From: Lepturacanthus savala
Lineage: Eukaryota; Chordata; Actinopteri; Scombriformes; Trichiuridae
Length of the DNA stretch: 64,000 nucleotides
Reading direction: 5' to 3'
Assembly (NCBI GenBank): GCA_030544235.1
Contig: CM060465.1
Coordinates: 34,107,488-34,171,487 of the forward strand
Part shown: positions 35,627-47,686 of the stretch, piece after piece
Layout of the letters: each line of letters begins with the position of its first letter
Position numbering within the stretch: the first letter of the stretch is position 1
The notes under the pieces: model-generated
Databases searched by the model: none
What the model saw: only the letters and a program-made list of their open reading frames with translations
What the model was told of the DNA's origin: nothing
Translations under genes and position numbers: made by a program

Positions 35627-35634
35627 TGACGTCA
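35627..35634. promoter_or_regulatory. CRE palindrome TGACGTCA
   Basis: A perfect 8-bp cAMP-response element next to the CTCF-like motif and upstream of the candidate first exon. Confidence 0.4.
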
Positions 35635-36083
35635 GGGGGGTCACAGGTCAATCTAACAAAACAGACGAAGAAGAAGAAGAACCCGCGGAATTCAAAACGA
35701 CGCTTCGCGAAGTTAAGTGGAGCTAAACGGAAGATAATGGATGAAAATGGGGCTGGAATAGATTTTTACTGAGTGTTTCTTGCGTTCCTTATTATTTAAA
35801 ACAGACGAACCCAAACAGGAAGGAGATGAGAAAGAGAAACGACCATTAGCAACGATGCTAATGCTAATGCTAATTGCTACACCTGCAGCACCACAGCCTG
35901 AAACTCAAGATCCGCAATCAAGGTAAGTCTGTTTTAATTATTTATTTAGTTTTATTTATAAGTATATATGTGTTTTTTAATTATACTTGTATCCCATTGC
36001 TTTTTGAGAACTACTTTACTTACTGTGTAGGTGGTTTACTTTATTTATAATTTGCTATAAATCCTGTATTGTTTTTAATACAG

Positions 36084-38024
36084 AGAAAGGCTCTTGCCTT
36101 AATTGCATTAACCTGCTGCTTGTGGAACCTGGAGGTGGATTTCTTTATTGTTGTGCAGCATGTGCTGCTGGTACCTGCTGTAAATCCTGATTTGGAGCAG
36201 GTGAACTTGTTTCCTGTTGTCGTGTTATTATTTTCGAGTGTTAGGAATGATGACTGTGCTGTAAAAATCCTGCAGAGACAATTGAACGTCAATTATTGCT
36301 GTGATTGTGCCGGTTTGATGGCTGTGGCTGTACTGGGGGTAAATCCCTCTCCAATTTTACCTCAGGCATATAATAACAGTACTTTACATAATGAAATCCA
36401 CTCCAGCATCTCTTTGTTTGCACTATTGCCCGTTTTCCCTCTATAGAACCATTGTATTGTTTATGCTATTGTCTTGTTTGCACTATTGCCTGTATAGATA
36501 TGCTGTGTTAGCTACAAGAGCAAAGGACTTATATTCCTTGTATGTGTGTATACTTGCCAATAATATTCTGTGCCTGGTTCTGACAGCTGGCAGCGATATT
36601 TGACAACTTAGACAAGCTTTTTCAGGAGATATTTGACAACTTTGGAAATTTTATTTAACGTTAGGAAATATAATGCAAGTCTAATAAGAGAAAAACATAC
36701 CAATATTTCTAAGTGACTTAACAGAAAAAGAAGCACACATTTGCTTATTATGAGCGAAGTGTGCTGTTACTGACAGCACTGATGAAGTTCCCAGGGTCTC
36801 CCAGAGTCACGGAGCTGTCAGCACAGAATGATGGGCCGTGCCAGGACATGATACACTCATCTAATTGGAGGATACCTCAAACACTCCCTCTGTCCTCTGG
36901 GGGATTTTTCTGGTTTATATTTAGCTGTAGATACAAGACTAGTGGCACTTTTTTCTTTTTTTTTTTAAATTACAAAACAAGTCCCTGTGACTTTTGCTGA
37001 TTCTGTGGCAGAAAATATGTGAACAGAAAAGAAAAACGTTGAAGGAAATGTTCAGGAAATGGCTCCAGAATCCAAAGATATAAAAGGAGAGGCGACTTAA
37101 AACAGATGAGGAGTATAATGGGAATGATAAAGTAATGGACATAGAATAATTTCAATCTGTTAATTGCACTAGAAGAAAAGTCAGGGGTAAGGCGTGTCAA
37201 ATCATTATTTTATATATACTTTTTTCCACAATTGAGCAGGAGATCATCAAAGTTAGCATCACATTTTTTTAATTCAACAAGTGCCTGTGACTTTTGCTGA
37301 TTCCGTAGCAGGAAATAATTGAATATAAAAAAAAAAAATCCAAAATGTTCCAGAAATGCCTCCAGAATCCAAAGATATAAAAGTAGAGGCTACTTAGACG
37401 TTTGATCAAAAGGTTGGAACGCAATCGATCAGAAAACGCTGTCAACATAAACGCATCCACTGCATCGAGGAAGCAATCAATAACACCGGTAACACAACAT
37501 AAGGCTCCAATACCCCACAAACACTTTTTGAAACTTCGGTTTTGATGTTTTCTCTCAATTACTGCGTGGTCCTCCAAAAAATCAATATCTCATTTCTCAG
37601 CCTCGGAAGAGGCCTCAGTCACACAGCTGATACTAATATAACGATGAAATATATATATTCTCCCAGGCAAACAGTGCGACCTCTTGGCAGCTTGGTTTTC
37701 ACACAGCAGGTATTTTGTTCATTTTCACTATTAAAAAGCATCTGGCCGACGCTCTCATTAGGGATAATTTACAGCAAGTGGGCCAGGCGGCTTCAGTGTT
37801 GTGGATGCAATTACACTTCAGTGGATGTGATGAGGACGGACTGTTGCAGAGATTAAACCAGAGGTATCACGGGCACCGCTTTTAGCTGTTTAGATTGTCC
37901 TCAAGGGTTTTTATAGCTCACTGCTCTGTATGTCCCTTTAAACCAGTGGTTCCAAACCTTTTGGGTTTAAAAAGCACCTTAAAATGACTATGTATTCTCC
38001 TTTAACTCAATGCTTGTTTAAAAG
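36084..38024. other. intergenic region with possible exon and direct repeats
   Basis: 36084-36340 is less AT-rich and open in one frame (part of a 125-codon frame from 36069) but has no recognised domain. 36450-36590 resembles a LINE-type 3' end (TTTGCACTATTGCC, then CTTGTATGTGTGTATACTTG). A direct repeat of about 125-135 bp is at 36964-37101 and 37273-37398 (TGTGACTTTTGCTGATTC, CTCCAGAATCCAAAGATA). Confidence 0.4.
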
Positions 38025-38350
38025 TCAAATAGCTTTGTAGTCAATCTATGTATTATTGAAATTGTTTGGTTCATAAAATGGTGAAAAATGTCAATCACTG
38101 TTTTCCAAATCTGAAGATTCAACCTAAAATGTCTTTTTTTTGTTCAGATCAACAGTCCACAACCCAAAGATCATCAGTTTATTATTATAGAGACTAAAGA
38201 AACCAGGAAATAATCAGAGAAGAGAAGCTGGAACCAGAGAATCTGGACATTTTCTTCTTAAAAATGACTGAAATCGAAAAGTTGGCGATTAATGTAATAA
38301 TTGGACACCTAATCCAATTATTGGATCAACTAATAGTTGCAGCTCTATAT
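38025..38350 (-). repeat. MITE family B copy (inverted)
   Basis: TTTATTATTATAGAGACTAA, AGAAGCTGGAACCAGAGAAT and AACTAATAGTTGCAGCTCTA are the reverse complement of family B. Confidence 0.75.
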
Positions 38351-38814
38351 GACACTAATTCTCTTTAATTCTGGACAGTTTGGTACCAGTTTGGTCAAGA
38401 TATCCCAATTTACTTTAGAACTAAAGATGATCAGGTTACAAGGTAGATTAATCAACTGCTAACCATGCTAACATTTGCCTAAAACGGATGAGATTTAATG
38501 GGAATGACATGAATTAGACGAATATTGGACAAGGGGCATGAACCTTTGTACCAAATCTCATGGCAATCAAATAGTTCTCTCAAATCCACAAACGTGGATC
38601 TCGAGGTGGTGCTAAAGGAAAAGTGGAACGACCATCACTGTCAAACTTGTAAATTAAAATGGCACCTGCGGACCGACCTTATAAGTACTGAGACACAACA
38701 AAAAATGTACTTTTTTCGAGAAATTATTTCCTTTTAATGTCCACAGCAAAGTGCTACTATGGTTTTATTGAAAGTTTCTTTTATCTTTCTGCATAATCTG
38801 TTGGTTTGGGAACT

Positions 38815-40255
38815 GTAAAGATGTCCAGTAAACTGCAAGTATAGAATATATCTCATTGAGATATAGGAGAATAATTTATTTTCACTATAATTCCACAATG
38901 ACAGAATGTAGAACCATTTGTATGGAGCCCTGCTATGATTTAATATAAAAATAAAATACATTTATTTAATTTCGTAGTATTTATTTCCTATTATCTGTGT
39001 ATTATTTTCTTAATATTATTTAAAATATTTTTAAATACATTTCCAAATTAATAAATCGATGAAAAATCAAATAAATGTGAAAATAATAAACACAAATTAA
39101 TTTTATGAATTAATTTTAATTTAGTAATATTTATTATGTGTATATATAATCAATATAATAGAGTAATAAATATATGGGGTTAGTAAATAAACAAAAAAAT
39201 GCATAATATAATAAATAAAATGGGAAAAACAAATAAATGGGAAAATAATACATATAATAAATTTTATGAATTAATTTTAATTTAGTAATATATATTATCA
39301 TTATTTGTGTAATATTTTCCTACACATGAATTATTTCTATTTTTTCTATTTTCTATTTTCACATTTTATTTTATTGAAGTCACCCCAATATAATGGAGTA
39401 ATAAATATATGGGGTTAGTAAATAAACCAAAAAATAAATGCATAATATAATAAATAAAATGGGAAAAACAAATAAATGGGAAAATAATACATATAAATAA
39501 TTTTTATGAATTCATTTTAATTTAGTAATATATATTATCATTATTTGTGTAATATTTTCCTACACATGAATTATTTCTATTTTTTCTATTTTCTATTTTC
39601 ACATTTTATTTTATTGGAGTCACCCCAATATAATAGAGTAATAAATATATGGGGTTAGTAAATAAACCAAAAAATAAATGCATTATATAATAAATAAAAT
39701 GGGAAAATAATACATATAAATAAATTTTATGAATTTAATTTAGTAATATTTATTATTATTTGTGTATATTTTAATGTGAACATTTTATTTTATTTTCCAT
39801 TTTATATATTGAAGTAAAAATATATGGGGTAAGCAAATAAACAAAAAAATGCATAATATAATAAATAAAATGGGAAAAACAAATAAATGGGAAAATAATA
39901 CATATAAATTAATTTTATGGGTTAATTAAATGGAAAAATAAATAAAAACGGACACTTACTAATATATTTATTTATGTACTGACTCTGATTATTTTAGCAG
40001 TTTAGGGGTTCTGACACACAATAATACACACATAAATTAAATTCATGAATTCATGAATAATTAAATGGAAGATGTAATAAATATGGATATTTAATATCTG
40101 TTAATGTACAGAGTTATTTATTCTATTATGACTCCTCCTGACTTCGGGTTTCTGACACTTTCTTTCATAAAAGAAGCCCAAATCTTATGAGATGGTCGAG
40201 TTCCTGTGGGTTTAAGGGTCCTTGATGTGAAAAAGTTTGAGAGCCACTGCTGTGG
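38815..40255. mobile_element. hAT-like non-autonomous element (family C) with internal tandem repeat
   Basis: The right end reads AAAGTTTGAGAGCCACTGCTG, mirroring CAGTGGTTCTCAAA termini. The left part shares AGGAGAATAATTTATTTTCA, then CTATAATTCCACAATGACAG with 51386-52098 and 47240-47686. The interior (39000-39950) is about 3.5 copies of a 235-240 bp AT-rich unit containing ATAAATATATGGGGTTAGTA. Non-coding. Confidence 0.65.
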
Positions 40256-40595
40256 AGGGCGGCCGCCACCATTCCATTAACTAATTCTGTCCGTGATCAG
40301 TCTCCTTTTCCTTCCTCTGGACGCTGTTTCGATCCAATCTGGAACTCATTTACACGCAAACACGACCTGTAAACAAATCCCGCCAGCCAACAAAAGACAA
40401 CAAATTCAAATTGTTTTCCGCTGGCATAAATCAAACGGGTGGACAGGTCCCCCTAGAGCAGAGATGTTCTAATCTGAGCCGGGTGTCATGTGTATGCAGG
40501 ATACATATTCAAGTGTTCTTGTGAAGATAGCATCATTATTCCGCATATCGCCCATATTAATTAGGTCAGCAGCTGCAAGAAGCTTGACCTGTGCC

Positions 40596-40608
40596 GTTGC
40601 CTGGCAAC
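40596..40608. promoter_or_regulatory. RFX X-box-like motif
   Basis: GTTGCCTGGCAAC fits the X-box pattern GTNRCC-N-RGYAAC exactly. It lies about 2.6 kb past the tmem117 stop. A sequence match only. Confidence 0.35.
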
Positions 40609-41138
40609 TATCCTTAAAGAATATAGAAAAATGTAAACCAGACTTTTTTTTTTTGTTAGGAATCACACAGCGAAATTGTTCGAAAATATTCCGATTAAAT
40701 GGGAATGTCACAAAGTCGTCAAGACAGAACGGAGTACAAAACAAACGTATTAATTTATTGGTAAGACAGGGTTCAACAGTACAGTAGAATACACTGAGCA
40801 AACACCGAAAGGGGCTTTCACTGCTTTAAAAATGCACATACACACGGGAATTTATGCAAAGTGTCAGTTTTTGCCACAGAAGAAAATGGAAAAACAGAAA
40901 CAACATGGAGGAAACTCACTTTTTAACTAAACACAGTACATTAAAAATATGTTAGACCCTCCTCAAGACCAAAGAGGTTCTGACCCTTTGGTAAACCACT
41001 AATATCTAATGTCTTCATAGAGCAGTAATGTGTTAAAAGGATAATTACAGAACCCAGAGCTGCAAACCAATTATGCTAAATAAATCGACCCCTTCACAGA
41101 ATGGCCTTTTTGTCAAAAACAATTGTAGTAGCAAACAC

Positions 41139-41140
<2 letters not shown>

Positions 41141-41183
<43 letters not shown>
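41141..41183. repeat. (AC)n microsatellite
   Basis: About 21 AC units. Confidence 0.97.
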
Positions 41184-41185
<2 letters not shown>

Positions 41186-42509
41186 CACAATAAAGTATAA
41201 AACATTTACAGACACAAATGGACACACACCGAATCTGGTCTGGAGTCTGGTGTGTGCCACCAAAATAACAATAGACTTTTACAGGGTGCCATTATAATCA
41301 ATTAAAAATCATCATGAGCTCATTGGACATCTGATTTTTTTTTTTAAGGAGATTTGTGACATCACAAAGTTTGGAGCTTATCCTGATCCAATGTTCAAGT
41401 TACACAAGTGTGATGTGGAAACTGGACTTTTACAGTGAAGGAGGAGACATCTTAAACTTTTAAAATGAACATTTGCATATTCAGAGATTCTGGAATTTTT
41501 AATGAGGTAGAAGGAGGAGTAATTTTAAGGATTTTAACAATATATTTAGCTTTTTTTATTCAAACTTGGGTATTTTACATACATCATAAAACAGCGGATC
41601 TTTAATAAAGTCACATTAAAAATGATATGTGCCAATTATAATAACTACGTTTGAAGTGGACTTGCAAAATAACTAAGTGTTATTCCGTGCACCAATGTGT
41701 AATATTAATTAAATATATTATAGTTTATTATAATTTAAAAGGTGGCACACTCCAGACTCAATATTCCTGGACTGTTTGGTGATATTTTGTTTAGAAAATA
41801 GTTGTCAGGGCTGCAGCTGAGGATGTTTATCGATCATTGTTCCCTCCTTTTTATGGAAATAATATTCCAGGTTATTCTAAAGTATATTATTATGAAACAG
41901 ACAGATATCATTACACTCTGCCTATGATTAATATATCCACTTTAAACTTGCATATATTCTTATGCACCGACATTTGTAATATATTATGTCGCTTATAGTA
42001 GAAGTATTATTTGGTATTTTTGGTCACAATAACGCAAAGTGATCCTTAGATCTGAGTTAAATGATAAACGTAAATGGAAAAATACAATTAGTATAATATA
42101 GGATTTAGTTAGTATTTCCATAAAAGGGTATAAGTTTGATTTTTGGAAAAAAAATTATCCATTTTTAAATTAACCTGCACAAGAAAATAAGTGTGTAACA
42201 CTTTTCAAAGCCAGTTTGAAGATAAATGCTGCAGTTTTCAGTTTTAAATCAGGGATTTTATACAGAAGGATAATGTTTCAAATAAATAAACAATTTTCCA
42301 TGCATTTACCATGACTTAAAAACTGCCTCTGAAACTTTTTTCTTTTTTAAGGTTTATCTAGACATAAAGAAGCCCTGAGCTTTGGAGCAGAAGCCTCCCC
42401 TGAACTTCAATAGAATATTTTATGGCAAGGGCAAAACCACCTTTCTGACTCAGTTGGTATTCAGTCCAGATGTAGCAGCCACATATGCAATCATGAGGTG
42501 GCTTGTTGG

Positions 42510-43173
42510 TTTGCTATTTGAACTCCGCTGATTGCATTTATTATCTCTCCAACTAATATCAAGGGAGGGGATATGAATAGGTCATCAGTGTACATTGATG
42601 TTCATAATCATATCATTTCAACAAGAGAGGAGGATACATTGAAAATTGAGCGAGAAGCGAGAAGCCACAAGAGAATAAATTAAAACGGTGAAATCAAACG
42701 AGGTAACAATTGTCCGGGTGATATGAAAGCATATACAGGACGTTAAAATAGCAGACCACAGGGCATCTTCCATTTTGTTGCCTGGAGTTGGTACAGACTG
42801 TCGGATTTCTCTCTGTATCTCATCGTATGAAATATCAAGGCACTGCTGTAGCTGTGTGATACATTAAAATCCACAACTGTAGAAATACTCCTCTGATATA
42901 GGCACCAAAATCGAGTTATGAAAATGCAAAAAATCCAAAGCGAGCACCATGTCAATTAAGAGTTTTGCGTTCACTTTTTTTTTTTTTTAAAGATCTGCTT
43001 GTTATCTGAATCGCTGCAGTTTTTAGAGCCTTTAATAAAAAAAAAAAGGGTTTACAAAAATATATAGAAAGAAATACAACTGCGTCCTTCTGACTCAATG
43101 ATGATTCAAGATGGTCCCAAACATCTCGAGACCTTTCAATGTCCGCAGTTGTAAAGTTCAAAGTCTATAAAGG
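42510..43173 (-). other. tmem117: candidate tmem117 3' UTR
   Basis: Sequence downstream of the tmem117 stop on the minus strand. The nearest minus-strand AATAAA noted is at 42537-42542 (TTTATT on +), giving a UTR of about 650 nt. Another lies at 40754-40759. Neither has decisive support. The region includes an A/T homopolymer at about 42974-42990. Confidence 0.4.
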
Positions 43174-43835
43174 TCATGGGGATAGTTTGTGGACGTCAAA
43201 AGAGACTGCCGGTTCCTCCTGCGCCGCGCTGTCGACCACGATGCTCGGATGCGTCTCCTGGGTTTCTGTGGAGATGGTCGAGTTGGTGGAATGCGTCGCC
43301 TCGAAGTGGCGCCCGTCCACCGACAGCAGCATCGGCGTCCCCGACCGCCTCAGGCCCTCGCTCATGGTCATGTGCACCTCCTCCGGCGTCACGCCCATCT
43401 CCTTGCTGTACTCCGACGGCGACTTCCTCTTGATCCGCTCGTAGGTCTTGTCCGGGTTCTCCGTGAAGGTCTCACTGTCCTGGAAGCGTCCGAAGAGCCA
43501 GACGAAGAAGCCGAAGAGGACGAACGCCGCCAGGCTGGGGATGAAGGCCAGGCACTTGACGTCCAGGCTGGCGCCCACGTAGCGGCTGTAGAGGAACATG
43601 TCCCGCTCCACGTAGGTGGCATTGGTGCCCGGGTCCACGTTGGCCGAGCGCCACTCGTAGGTGAGCGTGCTGTGGTTGAAGCTGCTGAGCGTCTCCGGCT
43701 CCTCCACCGTGTAGATCTTCTCCCCAGGCCCCACGTACTGGCCATACTCGTAGGGCTTGTAGAAGATCTGGTTCTTCCACATGTTGAGGTCCAAGATCAG
43801 CACCAGGAAGATGATCCCGTAGTTGAACCACTTGC
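43174..43835 (-). CDS. tmem117: tmem117 terminal coding exon and stop
   Basis: This 662-nt exon has acceptor CCTTACAG and ends at TGA (43174-43176), giving 219 residues. It starts GKWFNYGIIFLVLILDLNMW (membrane segment about residues 6-20). A loop follows with potential N-glycosylation sequons at residues 54-56 (NHS) and 72-74 (NAT), then a second hydrophobic segment at about 95-116 (LAFIPSLAAFVLFGFFVW). A charged cytosolic-type tail contains DKTYERIKRKSPSEYSKEMG and ends VHKLSP. The tail after about residue 150 no longer resembles the remembered human sequence. The exon is strongly GC-rich at third codon positions, which opens long overlapping reading frames on both strands. Confidence 0.97.
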
Positions 43836-44620
43836 CTGTAAGGAGACGGACGCGTCACTAATATTAGATGTCAAAGCATGCACACACTGTACAGACAATA
43901 GGCCTATGTCACATGAAGATTTTTTGAAGATATGAATAAGTTATGTAAGGATTTAGCGCTTTGTCATTTTATTTTAAAATATTTCATTTTATAGCGAAAG
44001 GGTACACGTCCCATTGGTAAGAATGTTGATCAATAGCCTGCTAATTATATAATGTGTAAATGTATGTGCTTGATGCCAGCTGTTAAACTGTCTTGCTTGG
44101 ATGCAACTTTCAAAGAGTATTTGTGGTTTGCACTAATTAGCATTTTATGCTAACTCCTCCTAGCATGCTAGGGTAACCTCATTAGCAAGTGTTGTCCTAT
44201 TAATGTCAGCACTAATGTTAGCAGGAAAAAACACTTGTTTGGTTCTTTTAAGTTTATTGAATTCATTACTTTCATTCATGAAGCATATTTGATTGCGTAT
44301 TTGAATTAATTAATACTTTGTTTATTAAAGAAATGAATGAAGCTACAATTTCTGTAATAACATTATGTAACATGCGGTTTCAAAGTCTGAGCAGTCATAC
44401 TTGAGTTTCCACGATTTTCCAAAGGACAAAATCATCCACAAGGCATGGGCCTTGTAAAACATGTCCTGACACGTCACTATATTACATGGGGTAAGGCTGT
44501 GCAATTAATAGAATTTTGATTTGATTTCTTTACGCAATTCCTGAAAGAGAGAGCGAGTGAAATGGCAGAGGGATGGCATAGTAGTTTATTTGAGAAAAAG
44601 GGTTGGAAAAGTTCTGTCAG

Positions 44621-45170
44621 TAGGGTTGCAAAATTCCAACAAACAACAATTTTTGCAAATTAACATGAACAATTGGGAATAAACAGGAATAAATTCAAAA
44701 CTGACAATACTGAAGGTTGGCCTTTAACAGAGAACCTAAATCCAGTTGAGTAAAATATTGCAGAATAATCTGACCAGATTTAATGCAAGGACTCTCCTCA
44801 AAGACATAAATGATGTTTTTCACTTCATTGACCTTTTTTTCCCTGTAACTGTACAAGAATTTATACGTCGATTGTCAAGTTTTTGAAGACCATTCCAGTT
44901 TTTAAGCTCCAACTACATTTCTATTGATGCCATTGCATTAGTGCTTTTACAAGTTTTTTTATTTTATTCAGAAAAATGCAAAAAGCATTCCTCACCAGCT
45001 AATGTTGAAGGAAGGTCTTTGTATGGGTGTGAATATCTTGGAAAGACATATGTGAAGAATTCTAGAGAAATGCAGCATGCAACAATTTCCTCAAGGCTCA
45101 AAACATTCAGCAGACAAGAGTTTCCAAGTTGACTTCTCAACTTCTCATGGAAACCCTTTGCAACCCTAGG
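44621..45170. mobile_element. MITE-like element, family D
   Basis: Bounded by TAGGGTTGCAAAATTCC on the left and TTTGCAACCCTAGG on the right (inverted termini), with an interior containing GGGAATAAACAGGAATAAAT and AAGGTTGGCC. Related to the tandem copies at 53195-53895. Non-coding. Confidence 0.7.
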
Positions 45171-45489
45171 TGTCAATCATCCGAATTGACCAATAGATTC
45201 TTAAGAATATGCCTTTAGATACTTCATTTTTGATGCATACTCAGACCGGATCAGTGACCACGGCACTCGGAGAGGACTTCCGGAATTCTACTGTGACGTG
45301 TCAGAGGCCCATTTAAAACAATCGAGCTGATTGATGCACAAAGCAGGACGATTCCAAACAAGATTTAGAGGGCTGAGTCAGACAGACGCGTGCGATGTCA
45401 CATCCATTTATCAGGAATCCTCCCTTTGCATATCGCTCATGCATTGAGACGGATGGATCCATTTGCAGGTGCTACTTCCTCCACGGTAT

Positions 45490-45860
45490 CTTCTAACAAG
45501 ATCACTACATTACCGGCAGACAGCCATCTCCCCGAAGGTTGACTGATGGCGGGCAGATGTCTCCGCGGGTGTACGTGACGCCCCTCCCCTCCTCTCGAGA
45601 CGCACTGTTAATAAGCTTTTAGTTAAACCAATCACGTCGCGCCGGGGCCCATTTCCATAATGCTTAATGGATATGCGACGCATTAGGGTTAACAACCTTT
45701 CGCGAGTCACTGAGCGTTTTGAACAGCTTAACATTTAGCACAAGGTTTTGCGAGTCGCCGTGCGCATGCGGCGGAACAAAATGGAGGGGGGAAAAAAAAC
45801 GCGAGGATGGTTTCAAATGGGAAACGCATTCGCTCACAGGGGGAACATTAAGATATGGAG
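45490..45860. promoter_or_regulatory. CpG-dense promoter-like islet in tmem117 intron
   Basis: An unusual density of CpG for the surroundings, with a CCAAT box (45628-45632), an NRF1-type TGCGCATGCG (45761-45770) and a YY1-type CAAAATGGAGG just after it. It could be an alternative promoter or an enhancer; no adjoining exon was identified. Confidence 0.35.
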
Positions 45861-46600
45861 ACATGACGGCTTGATGAGAGGAAGAACATAAGGAACAGGA
45901 AGCACGATTCCAGCACCTGTGTATGCGCCACGTTCAGCTGCACATGAATAATAAATGGTCGCTGTGGTTCAACCATCAAACTTTTTCCCCCATATGCAGG
46001 AAAAAATGAAAACTGGAGCAGCCGCAGCATGTTTGGTATTCACGATACAAATTCAGAAATAGGCCAAAGCTATGCCTCCCTCGTGGACGTTTGATTTCTT
46101 TCTGCTAATTAATCAATTTATGAATGAGGGTGTTTTGTTTAAAGGAAAAAAAAAGGTCCCATATTTTACCATTTCCAAAAAAAAATCATGAACAAACAGT
46201 GATAAACCAAACTAATCGATTAATCCTAAGTAATCGAGTAATCATTATCCACGGATATGAAATATTTTATGCTATATCATCCGCCTCTACATTTATGTAT
46301 TAAAAGTAGGTCATTAAGCAGAAAATGCTCCCAACAATTATCAACATATTATCAACCCTAGTTGTGATGTCACAACTTCACAGAAATCCTGGTTTTCAGA
46401 ACAAAGGATGTGTGTATTTCTGTGTAGTAGGGGTTTTAAAACAGGGGACAGTATTTATAAACCACCTCTACCTTCTTATAATAAAAGAAAGATATTAAAA
46501 TCTCACTTTCTATGACACGTGACCTTTAATAACTGCTTAGGGAAATATGAAACGACCCCTTCAGTCTATACAGGTTCATTAGTTCGTATGCAGCAGCTAC

Positions 46601-46730
46601 CTGTGATATGAATGTGGTACTCCTCCTTAAAGATACGCTTGCAGACGGGAAGCTTGACCTTCACATGCGTGGTCGACATTCCCGGTAGATTCATATCCAG
46701 GTCACCCATGAAGTGAGGGAACTCCCAGTC
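46601..46730 (-). CDS. tmem117: tmem117 coding exon (inter-membrane loop)
   Basis: This 130-nt exon has acceptor GTGTTTCAG and donor CACAG|GTAGCT on the minus strand. It encodes DWEFPHFMGDLDMNLPGMST, then VKVKLPVCKRIFKEEYHIHIT, plus the first base of a Gly codon. In TMEM117 this is the soluble loop before the penultimate membrane segment. A short CA/CACAG-rich run precedes the acceptor. Confidence 0.96.
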
Positions 46731-47239
46731 CTGAAACACACACACAGACACACACACATGCAGGATCATGTAAAGTTCGTTGAGGATTTAAATAAACCCA
46801 TGGCTGTGACAAACGTCAACGGCGTTCCGTGAATTATTGGACGTCGAACACTCGGCTGAACTTCCTCGTATTAGCTGAGGTCTCGGCGGAGCTTCCTGCC
46901 GACTGACAGGAGGTCAAACACGGTGTCAGTCGCTGCAGCTCCACTACACTCTGTGTTTACAGGCGTGTGGGGGTGTGCTAACGTGTGCTGGGATTTCAAC
47001 ACGTCAAAACACATCAACGAGCAGCGTAAACTGACATTTAGAAGCTGCCCTTTGGCGTCACTTTGCTCTTTTTGTTCAATACTTGGTTATAGTTGATGGC
47101 AAGTGGCAGTCACCACTCTAAATTAAGCACAAAAATGAAAGGAATACATTAATAAATTCAGATTTTTCACTTATTTTAACATTTTCACATATTTGATAGT
47201 GTAAAAACTAGCATTAGGCTAACAGAATGTGTAGGAAAC

Positions 47240-47686
47240 ACGATTATTGGGGGCTGAAATTGCCTTTAATCACAAATATATATGTAAATATTGACTTTGT
47301 ACATAGATAAATACACCAGTAAATGACTATATTTATTTATTTTCCATTTAATTTATTGATTTATTAACTTAAATGTATTTATTTATTCATGTATTCATTA
47401 CCCCATTCATTGTAACCTCAATATATAAAATAGAAAATAAACTTTAAAATAAAATACATTCATGTCAAATGTATATGTAACAATAATAATAACCAAATAA
47501 TAGGAAATAAATACTAATAAATTAAATAAATGTATTTTAAATTATGGCAATCATCTATACAAATGGTCCTACATTCTGTTATTGTGGAATTATACTGAAA
47601 ATAAATTATTCCCACTTTTTCTGGGGACACCCCGGCGCCTCCTTAAGGACCTCTGGGGGTCCCTGGACCCCACTTTGAGAACCACA
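47240..47686 (-). mobile_element. hAT-like family C copy (inverted)
   Basis: Ends in CCCACTTTGAGAACCACAG. It shares GGTCCTACATTCTGTTATTG and ATAAATACACCAGTAAATGA, in reverse orientation, with the copy at 51386-52098. Confidence 0.65.

Larger units (their letters stand above)
35023..36083 (+). other. intergenic segment with promoter-like motifs and a consensus splice donor
   Basis: It has a CTCF-like motif at 35607-35620 and the CRE palindrome TGACGTCA at 35627-35634. GAAGAAGAAGAAGAACCCGCG and several CpGs follow, then a full-consensus donor CAAG|GTAAGT at 35922/35923 and an acceptor TTTTTAATACAG ending at 36083. No protein was recognised. It could be the start of a non-coding RNA or an unrelated repeat. 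Confidence 0.3.
40256..42509. other. intergenic region downstream of tmem117
   Basis: It contains an RFX-type X-box (40596-40608) and an (AC)n block (41141-41183). The segment near 41345-41480 resembles a widespread fish repeat (GTGACATCACAAAGTTTGGA). No gene was recognised. A longer tmem117 3' UTR could reach into this area. Confidence 0.4.
43836..46600. other. tmem117 last intron
   Basis: It holds a family D element (44621-45170), a CpG-dense islet (45490-45860) and a family B fragment near 46195-46265. No additional exon was recognised. Confidence 0.5.

Noticed and set aside
43389..43858. Overlapping minus-strand frames of 118 and 128 codons
   Set aside because: Out-of-frame readings of the tmem117 terminal exon; the 43174-43835 frame is the one that matches TMEM117 and joins in phase.
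43189..43935. 248-codon open frame on the + strand
   Set aside because: It is the antisense shadow of the GC-rich tmem117 last exon, has no recognisable domain and runs past the exon boundary into intron.
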